From NCBI GenBank assembly GCA_025617745.1, contig CM046863.1, positions 14,698,875 to 14,762,874 of the forward strand: a stretch of DNA of 64,000 bases, in the 5' to 3' direction. Shown in pieces: positions 1 through 11,669 of this stretch. Source of the stretch: Heliocidaris erythrogramma (lineage: Eukaryota; Echinodermata; Echinoidea; Camarodonta; Echinometridae). The notes under the pieces were generated by a model that was not told the origin of the DNA, made no database searches, and worked only from the letters and a program-made list of their open reading frames with translations. Each line of letters begins with the position of its first letter. The first letter of the stretch is position 1. A program made the translations under genes and the position numbers.

Positions 1-532
1 ACTAACAAATACCATTTAAAAATCCGAAAACCGTATTAGTTATCAAATCGATTAGACAAACCGGCCCAGACATCTGGCACTCTCTCTCTTTCTATTGAAA
101 TCAGAAACCCATGATCATTGTATTCTTTTAATAAAGCTGTCAAAACTGTGCTATTGTCAAAGTATTGATCTTGCCATGTATCACTCTACTTTTCGTGTTT
201 GTATGCATACTCAACAAATTACTGTGTAATAGTCAATGGCCCGACATCATTTGTTTGTCATTCATTGGATATACATGTATAGCGAACCTGTACCAAGATC
301 AGCAGGTATATCATGCATTATGTTGAAAGAAAACAAACGCTCTTCCCTTCTTCCTTTCTTCTTTCCTCCCTTTCTTCGCAAGTCACCCACTTAAATTTGC
401 ATTTTAATTAGTGTTTCTGGGGGCTGTAGGCAAATCAAGCTACCTGCTTATGACCTTCATTATATTTAATGTATTTAGTTAATTCATAATTCATATATAT
501 GTATTCAATATGTATTTACTCAAACGAAGCTA
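1..532. other. AT-rich sequence without a gene
   Basis: No convincing reading frame or RNA gene is seen. There is a short CT-rich run near 84-96 and a CTTCC-rich pyrimidine run near 340-376. Confidence 0.5.
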
Positions 533-535
533 GTG

Positions 536-830
536 TCACCTTCTCTTGGTTGCGATACACTACAACATCGACGCTTGCTCCACCCATGCGAGATGTTCTC
601 CAAGATCCAATATGCCTTTGTTAATATCAACATACCAGAGGCGATCAGCCTAGCACCAAATATCACAAGGAACCACAACCTGTCTGACCATCAACCGCAC
701 TCAAGTGTCAACAGCCACTTATGCATTTTCCCCACGAGCCATAAAAACCTGGAACACTCTCCCAGCGAAAGTGGTAACTTCATGCACATGCACACAATAG
801 ACAAATGACGCCACCCTCTCCCCACAAGAT
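536..830 (+). pseudogene. LINE reverse-transcriptase C-terminal remnant
   Basis: The frame reads like the far C-terminal part of a CR1/Jockey-type LINE polyprotein. It begins with the block LGCDTLQHRRLLHPCEMF, continues with an R/H-rich middle and ends with a stretch resembling the usual FFPRTIRTWNSLP motif, here altered to FPTSHKNLEHSP. No reverse-transcriptase core or endonuclease is present nearby, so this is a 5'-truncated, mutated fragment. The sequence after the stop, to about 960, may be its 3' untranslated tail. A second short piece with the same CCACGAGC-TATAA-AAC-TGGAA string occurs near 1570-1600. Family placement rests on remembered motif similarity. Confidence 0.55.
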
Positions 831-959
831 GCTGTAACGAGAGGCACACCTGCACGGAGCACCTTCCCTTGTATATAGTTGCACAGGTATTTACATCACC
901 ACAAGCACCTGTAACAACACTCTACACAGCACAGGTTCAAGGGGCAGGTTCTTCTCTTT

Positions 960-1790
960 ATAAAAAAAGATGAGGGCGGGGTGGGGGTCGTTTTACCCGT
1001 CCCCGTCTCAAGATAAAATAGCTATCTGACATCAGTATAACAATCGATATGGAAAAAATTGTAGTTTTCTGTAGTCGGAACGCTGCTTAAGATACACAGT
1101 TTCAACGTGAAACAAAATCTATTTCGCCGCCCCCCCCCCCCTCCCCACAGGACAAATAGAATGATTTATCACTACAACCATGCATACGTTTTCGAGTACT
1201 TTATTTACTTTACTCTACAATGCGTCCTAGGAAAAAGCTAACAGTCAGTCAAAGTCCCCAGAAATAAATGTTTAAAAATATTTGTAGCAAAATATCATAC
1301 CTGTGGATAGCTTAGGGTCTCTTCTATCAAATGACACCATAAAATCTGAAGTTTACAAAAAATCAATACTAAATAAGAAAGAGATTTTTTATCTCTTGGT
1401 CGCTTCGCTCTCTCTCTCATGGTAACACTGTAGATACTCAGTCTATACCGGTTGGCTCTATGCTCTATCTATATGGTATATTACAATGTTTAAGTAGGCA
1501 TTAATTTGTCTTTTTGGTTTGAAATTACTCTTGAATTTTAGGGCTACAGCATATAATGCATTTTTCCCCCCACGAGCTATAAGAACTGGAATTACTCTTG
1601 AATGCAAAATTTGTTAATATGATATGCACTGTCTCTACCCTCCCTCGACTTTTAATAAACAAAATAAATAAATGAATAACAAAAATAATATTTGTAATAC
1701 CAACAGTTATAATTTTTATTCTTATAATAGGCTCATATCCGTCACACTGTGACGCTCATGACGCTTTGACATTACTTATTTAAAATACAT
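960..1790. other. Non-coding stretch with poly-C tract
   Basis: No gene is recognised. The stretch has a C run at about 1127-1141 and an AT-rich tail containing AATAAA-like strings near 1650-1680, which probably derive from a decayed retroelement end. Confidence 0.4.
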
Positions 1791-1847
1791 CTGTCAAATA
1801 CATATGTTCTGTATTATGCAAATAATGATTGAAGTGCTGTAATTTAC

Positions 1848-1982
1848 TTGAGGGTTCAAAGCACGCTCAAGAAAGCCAATGTGCAATAGTGCAAAATCCA
1901 GAATTTCGATTTCTTTATTCTGAACGACCTTCCTGGCAACTGTCCTGAGGATATCATCAAAACTGCTCTTCTCCGCACCAGC
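1848..1982 (-). CDS. Partial death-domain exon (N-terminal half)
   Basis: The 45 in-frame codons fit the first half of a death domain. They contain FDDILRTVARKVV followed by ILDFALLHIGFLERALN, the helix 1-3 pattern of a hydrophobic helix, an LA-x-LGF-like turn and an acidic or amide helix. The boundaries are predicted from a CCCTCAG acceptor on the minus strand just above 1982 and a CAA|GTAAAT donor just below 1848. They give a phase 0-0 exon of exactly 45 codons. The second half of the domain was not found to the left, so it may lie outside the window or be lost. Death domains mediate homotypic assembly of apoptotic and innate-immune complexes. It lies on the same strand as the exon at 7455-7710 and could belong to the same multi-death-domain gene. 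A mariner-like element begins only 77 bp upstream. Confidence 0.5.
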
Positions 1983-2058
1983 CTGAGGGACCTTCCCAGA
2001 GTGTATCGAGAATATAATTCGTTGATTGAATTGATTTTCGTTGTTCCTCATTCATATA

Positions 2059-2874
2059 CAGAGCGAGTCAGAAAAAATGTTACGCTTATTAAAATGCTTA
2101 TATTACAGATACGATAGAAATATCATAATTCTTGCACCACAGTTATATAGAATAACTCTTCCAGTTTTATTTGATATCAGGAATGAATTTGCTGGATAGG
2201 AATCAATTAACGTGTATGGGTGAAAACCCATTTGCGCCAACATCAACAATGCCTTCCCCGATTCGGATTGCACTACACAATGAGCAAGAAAGGCTTTTGT
2301 AATGATAATTGAGTCATAGCGTTAGGCGAACCTGTGGAATGGCCCTCAAGACTTCTTCGTCTGGGGGTTCCAACATCAGCCCACCTGCAGACCTGGATGA
2401 CTTGGAGCAACGAATCGTCAGAGAAGCAACAAATCCGCTCGAGACCAATCAGCTCAGAAGATTGGAAGATTGAAAGCTATGTCCAAGTGCCAAAATGACT
2501 ATGAAAAGGACTTTTCAGTGAACATCACTGAATGTTATAATTTCTGCCTTTATTTATTTATTCATTTATGTATTGGTTTCATGTTTATTTGTCTTGATTG
2601 AACATATGCATCAACTTTACGCTCATTGTTTGTATGAATGTTGTTGTCTCTGTTTCAGCAGGTAATCATACGACTTGGCGCAAATGAGTTTTGACTATCT
2701 TTCAAATAATGGCTGTTGTGCACTCAACCGTAACAGCAACATTGAAACAAATGTTACTAAACAACAAAGGAATATATACTCTATCCATACATGCTAAAAA
2801 TGCTCTGTTAACCCCACATTTAAAAAAAAAGTTACTCGGTTAAAACAGTGTAACTTTTTTTCTGACTCACACAG
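2059..2874 (+). mobile_element. Mariner/Tc1-like short element, copy 1
   Basis: The ends form an imperfect terminal inverted repeat. The left end is CAGAGCGAGTCAGAAAAAA followed by TGTTAC; the right end read backwards is CTGTGTGAGTCAGAAAAAA followed by AGTTAC. TA flanks both sides (2057-2058 and 2875-2876), which is the mariner/Tc1 target duplication. The interior reads weakly like transposase C-terminus (a DLDDLEQRIVREA-like stretch near 2390-2430) but has no open frame. A related copy begins at 33,597. Confidence 0.65.
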
Positions 2875-2965
2875 TATAAATGAAATGAACTGCGGTATAT
2901 TATTGATTTCCTGCAAGATAATTCATACCTCATGTCATAGGCCAAGACCGTTATCATGTTGTATA

Positions 2966-3312
2966 ATCTACACACACGCGCGCACACACACACACGCACA
3001 CACGATTCGTTCAAAAAGACAAAGTATTGGAGGGACAGAGCATTGTTCACAAACAATGCTTGCCCTTTCAATGCTTTATCTATACCGAACGAATCGAAGC
3101 CTCAGCACACACATATGCACACACATTGATTTGTGGGAAATGTACTATTTTCTCCTATTGTATTTTGTACCCCGCAAGCAATATTTTGATCGCCACAAGC
3201 ATGACGGAATAAAAGTAATCGTTGTGTTCTTTTGTTCTCTATACCTCACAACTGCATGCATGTAAGCCCAAACTCACACACACGCACACACACACACATA
3301 CACGCACACACA
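2966..3312. repeat. CA/CG microsatellites
   Basis: There are two CA-rich microsatellite runs, at about 2970-3005 and 3273-3312, with an AT-rich spacer. Overlapping reading frames here are products of the repeats. Confidence 0.8.
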
Positions 3313-3584
3313 AAATTAATACATAAGTAAACATGATAGGCGTAACATAAACCTACAGCATATAATCTGCACTTCTGTACTTGTCGAAAATCATTAAACT
3401 CTTGTCTAGCAATTTAAACGATTTTGGCATGTTTGCGGATTTTCTGCTAAAATCGATCTGACTTTAGTCTCACTTATCATCTTTGAAGAGGACTGAGGAA
3501 TTTCAGGGTTCTAAAATGGTAGATTAACACAATTTATCGTGCTCGATCCAACGCTGTTGCTTGCAGCAAGTATCCAAGTCGAAA

Positions 3585-5365
3585 TGAAATAGGGTAAAAA
3601 TAGGAAAAAAATACAAAAAAATTACCAATGGAAATATATTTTTTCCCTATTTTTTCCTATTTTTATTTCAAGAAAATAGGATAAAACTAGGAAAAAAATA
3701 GTTTGTCAAAAATATTTTTTTCCTATTTTGTATAGCGTAGAGATAGCTACTTGTAATAGGATAAAAATAGGATTGAAACACATTTTTCCTATTTTTTTCC
3801 CTATTTTTCCCTATTTTTATTCCAAGAAAATAGGATAAAACCAGAAAGAAAATAGTCCTTCGAAATTATTCCGGAAATAGGAAAAAAACAAAAATAGGAT
3901 GGAAATAGGATTAAATTAGGTGAAAACTAGGTAGAAAATAGGGGAAAACACGTTGAAGAAAATAGTGGGAGATGGAAAATAGGAAAAATATAGAAATAAA
4001 ATAGTGGAAAACTAGGCAGAAAATAGGATAAAATTTGATTGAGAAATAGGATAAAATAGGAGGAAATAGGAATTGAATAATGGGAAACTACAGAAAAAAT
4101 AGGACAAAAACAGGAATAAAATAGTGGAAAACTAGGCAGAAAATAGGTTAAACTTAATTGAGAAAATACAAATACAAAGAGGAAGAATAAGAAGAAATGC
4201 TGTGGGTGTCTACAGGAACAATCACATGACATTATTAATTATTATTTTATTAATCCTATCTTGTAATCATATCCTATCCTATCCTCTCCTACTCCTATAA
4301 ATCCTATAGCCTACATCCTATGTCCTATACCTAGCTACTAAGCAATTGTATCACATTCATTATATATAGGGACATAGTTGTAGTGCTATAAAAAATGGTT
4401 ACTGACTAGATTACACTTTTATTATTAAAATTGATTTACACTTTTATTAATGAAATATGAAAATGCCTTTTGAAATTGTGTACAACATTACAATAGTTTA
4501 ATGTAAGTAAAATTTCTATCAAAGTTCAAATCTTAATCCCAAATCTAAATGTATTTATCTATTTCCACTAGTTTTCATATTTTAGATTGTTATTCATGAA
4601 TATTCATGATTGATTAGGACCTATAGAAACCAATAGTTGGGAAACTAGAATAAAACTAGTGCTGGAAAAGATAAAGTTTGGAAAATAGTATAAAACTAGT
4701 GCTGGAAAAAATAAAGTTTGGAAAATAGGATAAAACTAGTGCTGGATCATGGGGAAAGATAAAAGTTTGGAAAATAGTACAAAACTAGTTTTAGAATAAT
4801 GAGAAAACTAGGATGAAACTAGAGCTAGCCTGAAAAATAGGATAAAACTATTTTTTTGACAAAAATGAAAAGTGCAAAAACTAGGGAAAAAATAGTCCGG
4901 AGAGAAATGAGGTCTAAAAAATAGGAAAAAATCAGAAAATAGCCTCAAAATAGGCCTATTTCTATTATATTTTCCATGGGAAATAGGATAAAAATAGGCC
5001 TATTTTCCTGAAATAGGAATAAAATAGGTGAAAAATAAAAAAATACCCTAAAATTACTTCCATTTTCTTCCTATTTCCGAGGGAAATACAATAAAAATAG
5101 GCCTATTTTCCTTAGAATAGGAAGAAAATAGGTGAAAAATAAAAAAAATAGCCTAAAATTACTTCTATTTTCTTCCTATTTCCAAGGGAAATACAATAAA
5201 AATAGGCCTATTTTCCTTAGAATAGGAATTAAATAGGGAAAAAATAAAAAATAGCCAAAAAATCGATCTAATTTTTTCTATTTTTCCAAAGAAAATAGGA
5301 AAAAAATAGGCCTATTTTCGTTTAAATAGGAATAAAATAGGGGAAAAATAGGGAAAAAATATAAA
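3585..5365. repeat. TAGG/CCTA-rich low-complexity block
   Basis: About 1.8 kb is built almost entirely from variants of AATAGGAAAAA and its complement CCTATTTTT, with both orientations interleaved and many short inverted pairs. The part from about 4980 to 5350 has a clearer tandem period near 104 bp, marked by AAAATTACTTC at 5051 and 5155. 4230-4700 is less repetitive and includes a run of TCCTATCC. No coding potential is credible. Confidence 0.8.
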
Positions 5366-6404
5366 ACGCTCTCACTTGATATCAATATTAGCGTGAACGG
5401 GAAATCTGGTATTGGTGCATTACCGCATGTTACTAAGTCGGGTTGATTAATAAACGCTTTAACACTTACGATGCTCCGTTGGATGGTGCTACACCCGGCT
5501 CCAAGAATTGTTTATGTCCATCTGGCACAATACCTAAATGTTTAAAAGAAGAATTACATATATAGATCATTTCAGGAATTGATTTTGTTTCGGGGAGTTT
5601 GTTTTTTAGCTGCACATAGGAAATGTAGTCTTTTTAACATGCACTGTACATTATACACGTCCACACCATACCTACCAACAGAGGTCGACTGTAATGAACA
5701 GGAAGAAGAAGAATGGTGCCAATGTGTATGTTGCAAAGCGCACTTTACGCTGTTAAAACGGAATCGTGTATTCTAGTTTATTGAACAACTTAAAGATATT
5801 GCATAAATTTGTTACACTATAACTGACTTATGAGCTATTGTAAACAGCTCTTTAAAATGTGTATGCGAAGTAGATTGGTGGTCGTTTTTTTTTATCATTG
5901 AAGTGAGTACGGTTAACGCAAATTAAAATCTTTTTAATTACAAGAACAGGTCTTATTTAATTGCAAAATATTTTCCATTGCTATTAATTTCAGAAACATA
6001 ACAAATATCACCTTTCTACCTCACCTAGATCATTTACCTACATTTTCATATATAAACTGCGAGACTGCCATTCCTTCCTTTGATTAACAATGATCTTCGG
6101 ACAGGGCACATCAATATTAAGCATACAAAGACAATAAGTTCAACAGGTTATTAACAAAGGAAATGTTAGATAAAGATATGTCTCTTCAACCTAGCATTAT
6201 AAGCTCTCTTGTAGTTTCTCATTCTCTCACATGCGAAAAAAGCTATATTTTTTATTTATATTTATTTATACGAAAATATATTTCAAAACCCAAACAGTGA
6301 TAAGACTGGATAACAGGTGCATCCTACTATCTTCAAGACAGCAGTCTCTTTAATGAACGCTGTAGTTGAGTCAATAAAACCATCTCAGAAGGCCATGGTC
6401 CACG
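5366..6404. other. Intergenic AT-rich sequence
   Basis: A 65-codon frame at 5579-5776 has a Cys-rich end but no recognisable family and no supporting splice sites. Nothing else is visible. Confidence 0.4.
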
Positions 6405-6615
6405 GTACCCACAGTGAGATCGACTACGAATACGAGATCAAATACCCAGGAGACCGAAATTAGGAGACCGACAGCCCACGAGACCGTGGGTCTTTTGACA
6501 ATGTTTAGGGTTCACCATGCTGACCGACAATATCGGTCTCTTGGTCTGTTGTTCTCATGGTCTGCCGGTCTCGTGGTTCGGTCTCGTGGACCGTTGGTCT
6601 ACTGGGATGTCCCGT
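6405..6615. repeat. GAGACC/GGTCTC foldback minisatellite
   Basis: Multiple GAGACCG and GGTCTC strings face each other across about 200 bp. The ends TGAGATCGACTACGA and (reverse complement) TGAGACGGGACATCC resemble each other, so the block can fold on itself. Confidence 0.5.
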
Positions 6616-6689
6616 CTCAGAAAGTTACTCTATAGTTGCTGTTCCATGAATCTTTATGGTAATCAGACACACATTGAAGATGGGGCTCA

Positions 6690-7270
6690 TGTGTAATAAT
6701 AATAATAATAAATGTAACTTATATAGCGCCAAATCCACTCTGTGGAGTGTTCAAGGCGCATGTAGAAATTAATTAAGAATTAAACAGAAATATATTTACA
6801 TGATTTGTAAAAGAATCAGATGTTATGCATTTTTTGATGCCTTCAAGAAGGTTATTCCATAATTTAGGACACGCATGGGCAAATGATCTTTCCCTCAAGA
6901 TCTTGCGACTTTAGGGATCACAAGAGAACTAGAAGTGGATGAGCGTAAAGGTCTCACGGGGTGTAATTTTGAATTAAAGAGGTATTGTATTGGGGAGCAG
7001 AACCGTGAACGCAGTGAAAAGTGAGCAACAAAATTTTGAAAATAATGCGATGTTTGACAGGGAGCCAGTGTAGCGACTGCAAAACAGGGGAGATATGAGT
7101 ACGCTTGGTGGACAGAGTAACATTGCGAGCCACAGCATTTTTTCAAGCTTCTGGAGCTTGGACAACATATTTTGGGATATATTTGAACAGAAGGGCATTG
7201 CCAAAGTCGAGACCGGAGGAAATTAATCTTTTTAGTGGCAGACTTGGACAAATATTTGCAAATAAAACCG
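6690..7270 (-). pseudogene. CR1/L2-like LINE C-terminal remnant with ATT tail
   Basis: On the minus strand, broken frames give the typical LINE C-terminal block LQSLHWLPVKHRIIFKILLL, followed by HGSAPQY, a YTP stretch and a Leu/Ser-rich region. Upstream is a YIPKYVV-type segment of the post-RT region. The element ends at the left in GGCGCTATATAAGTTAC and an ATT microsatellite (about 6699-6712), a common LINE/SINE tail arrangement. Stops and frameshifts break it, and no catalytic RT motif remains. It abuts the death-domain exon at 7455-7710 but is unrelated to it. Confidence 0.65.
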
Positions 7271-7454
7271 ATATTACGTAATTGGTACCTAACTGATCTG
7301 GATCTGCAGATATTTTAAAGTTCATTAGACATTGTCATATATGAGTCAAACATAACACATGTGTACTGAATCCAGAGCAATTCTCGTAAGACAGGTTGTT
7401 CTGATGTACCTGGGCCAGTTCTTAAATAATAGTCACCATTATTAAACAACCTAC

Positions 7455-7710
7455 CTTCTTCAACCCTGTCAGCAAGCTTCCCCATTTCTGCCAATCGTAA
7501 AGCTTCCACAAGCTTGTTCTTGTTAGATCCATCCTTTTCATACCAAAGTGTGAGCATTTTGTGAGTCCCCTTCTTTTTCGCTAAATCCCTGTCATTCTCC
7601 TTCTCGAATGCTTCGACTTCGATCGGTTTGAACTTCAATAATAAACCAAGTACAGCGATATCTGATATCTCTTTCGAAATATTTACCAGTTCAAGGGGAG
7701 AGAGAGACAT
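7455..7710 (-). CDS. Death-domain exon (complete domain)
   Basis: A start codon at 7710 opens a frame encoding MSLSPLELVNISKEISDI, then a leucine-rich helix (LGLLLKFKPIEVEAFE), a charged loop, HKMLTLWYEKDG and KLVEALRLAEMGKLADRVEE. This is a full six-helix death domain of about 85 residues. The order of conserved positions (LG-x-LL, the LxxW helix, the final LADRV helix) is the pattern I remember from the expanded echinoderm death-domain set. The exon probably ends at 7455, where GAAG|GTAGGT gives a good donor; reading through would add a low-complexity tail to 7315. A 3' splice-like TTATTTCAG lies just upstream (exon could begin at 7727), so the ATG may sit in a second exon. The predicted role is cytosolic homotypic adaptor binding in apoptosis or immunity. 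The rest of the gene is not identified. Confidence 0.7.
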
Positions 7711-7939
7711 TTTGGTATTTGTCAACACTGAAATAACGATATGGGATTCACACACTATTACTGCACAGCGGCCGTGAATGGACTGATATCACTACTCACA
7801 CGTTGATATATTACACGAGTACTGTAGTAGTCCCATTAAAATGATATTGGCACTGCCATGACCTGGGAATACCCGACTCTCTTTAGTATAAAGGTCTTCC
7901 GTGTGTTGTTGTTGTCCAATTTAGTGGGGCGGTATAGCA

Positions 7940-8490
7940 ATTTAATTGTGCATTTTGTGATAAAAGCATCAAATTTGACAGACAGGTAGATGAATATATT
8001 CTAAGTAAAACTGGATATTGAGCCACCTGGAATTTGGGCCCTGTGGCCCATTGTACCAAATTTTGGAATATCTACCACAGGGTACTTTTCCCCCCATTTT
8101 TAATCTAAAATTGGGATATTTTACTCAATTTAGGTTATATTAAGAACTCACACGAAGCCCCAGGTGCCCATTTTCCAAATAAAGTCAACTTTATATCTCA
8201 ACGTGAGATAAAATTATTAAATTGTAAAATATGTGTTAAATTATTCTAACTGTGATGAAGGAAATATTACCTCATTTAAAAGTGACAAAATAGTTGGCAC
8301 AGGTGCCCAATATGGAAAAGGGGGCCCACAATTTATTTGTAAAGTTAAGTAAGATGTTAAATTCATTTTTTTTTCCAATTTTGTGATAAAAGCCCCCAAT
8401 TTAGGACAAAGGTAAATGAATATGATATATGCAAAACTAGATATTGGGCCATCTAAAATTCTACCCAGGAGGCCAATGGCGGCAATCTTT
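7940..8490. repeat. Degenerate direct repeat, period about 425 bp
   Basis: A unit starting TTTTGTGATAAAAGC and running through a GGATATTGAGCCA-like string occurs at about 7957-8050 and again at 8380-8480. GGGCACAA-type strings recur to about 9240. No genes are seen. Confidence 0.5.
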
Positions 8491-8837
8491 TAAAATGTCT
8501 GCATTTTATACTTTTCATGAATAATTAGTCCGAATCAAGCTACTATAAGACCTATCAAATCTAACTCGGCGTAAAGTAGTATATTAATTTCATTCTGAAA
8601 TTTACAGAGCCTCGGAGCATCAAACATCATGAAATGAGGCTTAGGTACCCTGTTTGCGATGTAAGGGCCCTTTTCAAAAAAGTCCAATCAAGTATTATAA
8701 GCAGAATCAATCTACATTAAGGTGTCATGAGACAGATAAAATACATTACTAAGCTTCCTTAGGGAAATGGTTTATGGCCAAAGCTAATAGTTGGAATGTA
8801 CAAATACTAATGAATCAAAGATTTCTCTAGTATTTTT

Positions 8838-8876
8838 GCCTCTGACGAAGATTCTGCTAGGATCGAAAGCTCAGGC
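8838..8876 (+). ncRNA. Hammerhead-like ribozyme motif
   Basis: All core residues are present in order. Stem I strand GCCU is followed by CUGACGA. Stem II is GAUUC/GGAUC closing loop UGCUA, with one extra A before it. Then come GAAA, a two-base GC loop, the UC cleavage site and the return strand AGGC. Stem III is only the A-U closing pair, as in the minimal hammerheads reported from Penelope-like retroelements that are thought to act as dimers. The flanks show no other part of such an element. Activity is unproven. Confidence 0.5.
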
Positions 8877-8879
8877 CCC

Positions 8880-10680
8880 TTTTGACTCTATTTTATTAAA
8901 ATTAAGGTAATATTTTATTTTAAACACTTATTTTGGCCCCTTTTTTTTACAATGGGCACATGTCCACCATTTCTGTCGATTCTAAATAGCGTAATGTTCT
9001 CCTGATAACGATTAGGTTCATTTCAAACATATTCTACAATTCAATAATTTCATCAAACATTTTTTTTTTTTAATAAAATGGCACTTTTTAATAAAAATGG
9101 GCACCCGAAGCTTCTTCCCGGAATTTAAAATATGACTGCAACATATATCATTAAACTTATATTTTGTAACAATATATCAATTTTGGATTAAATACACAGA
9201 CAAAAATATGCCTGTGGCAGCCATTATAAAAAACGGGCACAATGGCCTAAAATTTATCGCTATGCAGTTCTACTAATTGTAAACGTTTCATCAAAGCAAA
9301 GCCTGAACTTTCGGCAGCAAATAATAATATGGAAACACTAAAAAGGGCTGACATGAAAAGCTATGAGAGACTAAACGGGTGAAAGTATCATGAGCATATC
9401 GTCTTGATATGATTTCAACTCACACGTGATATATATCCCTCGATGAAGGATGTACAGTGACGAGCGTTCATGCATGTGCCATATTTATGTGCCGCTGTTA
9501 GTACAACCGATAGGATTTCACTGACAAGACTAGGCATTTGAGAGTTCGGTTTTAAAGAGTATTTACATTCTTTTTAAAAATCAAATGCATATATATGTGC
9601 AATCAATATACAAATCTTCTGAAGGTAATGCAAAAGTCTGATGTTTCCATTTGGTGACCCACTTTTTTCTGACACCCCCGACACACTTTTTCTGACACAC
9701 ATGTTGGGGCTTGTAACGTTCACTCACGTAATCACGTCACGGTGCAATTCACGTTTTTAGTGCTGTCGGGAAAACACGTCCTCTAATCTACGAAGTGTTG
9801 GGGCTACATTTCACTATTTTACCTGTCGATAAATCACGAATATTCAGTTTTGTAACTACATGACAGGAATCTTTACAAACCTTATGACGTCATATCGTTG
9901 AGCAACAAGTATTGCGGAAGTCTCTTCGATGGAGAATCATTTTCAAGGTACGTTCCTTTATTCAACACATTTCGTTATTTCCAGGGGCGGCGGAGCGTAT
10001 TTCAAAGTGGGCGGGGGGGGGGGGTACCAGCAATAAAGGGCATTGGGGGTGGAAAGGCACTTACAAGGGGTGAACATAAAGCGAGAAAGGGGACAATTAT
10101 GTGACATTGGTATTACCCTACAGTCTAATTGATATTGTTATCATCAAGCGTCGCCTTCTTCCTTTTTAGTGTCGTTTTGTTCACTATTTCAGCTTCCCTC
10201 AGTGTGTAATGGTCTAATGATTCATGTGTAAGAGAGCGAAGCGAGCGAGCAAAAACTTCCGGACTTTTAGCCAATGCTGAACTCCTTGAATCGTACATTA
10301 TTTACAGCTATGTAATGAAAATGACAACAGCAAATTCATTTGGGGGAATGTCGAATGATCTTTTAATTTGTACATTAACCCAGTCGTTTCCTTTAGGATT
10401 ACACCGACGATATAACATACTTTATGCAATGTGCTTGATTTCATTATATACTGTAAGAGCTAGCGATGGGGACATTTTCCAAAATATTGCCCTTACTTGG
10501 TGTAAATTATTGGCATATTCGAGCAATCGGAATGAGAAATCCTTTGCTGGGGGTGGGGGCGTTGTGCCCCTTTTGCCTCCAGCTCCGCTGCCCTACATTG
10601 CAGTTGTAGTAATGTGGGTACCTGTAAAGCCGCACCGATTCTTTGAAGCAAGATATGGCCCTTTTTGTAAAAAATCAACA
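8880..10680. other. Non-coding AT-rich sequence
   Basis: No gene is recognised. Degenerate GGGCAC-type strings continue from the repeat to the left until about 9240, and a G run lies at about 10,011-10,024. Confidence 0.45.
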
Positions 10681-10689
10681 GTTGGAAAT

Positions 10690-11390
10690 AAAGGTTAAAG
10701 GGGCACTTATAAGAAGAGGAAAGTGCTCTTATCAGAGGTGGAAAGGAGCATTTATAAGAGGTGCAAGGGGGCACTTATGAGAACTGGAAAGGGCCAAATA
10801 TGAGAAGGCAAAAGGGAGACCCATCAGAAGTAAAATTGCACTTATCAAAGGAGAAAGGGTATATAGTAGAAAGAAAAGGGAGCAATATTTAGATTCGAAA
10901 ATGGGCACTTTATAGACGGAGAAAAGGGTACTTATTAGAGAAACAAATTGGTAATTATCAGATTTGAAACGGGGTAGTTATTGGAAGTAAAGGTTGGGCA
11001 CTTATCAGAAGTATAAAAGAGGATGCACTTATCAGAAGTAAAGAAGGGACAATTATTATCAGAAGGGGACTGGGCACTTATTGGAAGGGAAAAGGGGCAC
11101 CTATCGGAAGTAAAACTGCACTTATCTAAGGAGAAATGGGTATATATTAGAGAGAAAACTGGGCAATATTTAGACTCGAAAGGGGCACTTATCAGAAAGA
11201 AAAAAGGATACTTAGAGAGAAAAAGTGGCAATTATTAGATTTGAAAAGAGGCACTTTTTAGAAGGAGAAAAACGGGCACTTATCACAAGGGGAAAGTGTA
11301 CTTTTTAGAAAGGAAATGGGGCACATTTAGCAATTAATAAAGGGCACTTATCAGAAAGAAAGGGGCATTTTTCAATAAATAAAAAGCGCT
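10690..11390. repeat. GGGCACTTATCAGAAG minisatellite
   Basis: A degenerate tandem array has a unit of roughly 28-36 bp centred on GGGCACTTATCAGAAGTAAA. A longer block beginning GCACTTATC-AAGGAGAAA is repeated at about 10,830 and 11,105, giving a superimposed period near 275 bp. Frames through it are artefacts. Confidence 0.75.
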
Positions 11391-11669
11391 GCCCCTGGTT
11401 ATTTCTATGACTAAGACATATTGTTCTTATTATTAGAATTGTTTCTTTTCGGGCATTAGAAGAAAGTAGGTAGTAAGAAAGCGGCATTTACAAACGATGT
11501 CGAACAAAAACCGTCATCTCGTGTGAGCGTTTGACTGCGAGGAAATTGGCCTAGGGCATTACGGCGGCGAATCTAAGGCCGAGTTGCTGGAATTTGGAAG
11601 TGCGTTGAATCGCAGCAAAGCAAACCTATCCAAACTTTGTGAAGAGTCATTTCATAATGAGCTTGTGTT

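Noticed and set aside
5579-5776. 65-codon Cys-rich frame
   Set aside because: No family resemblance or gene context; its length is within chance expectation.
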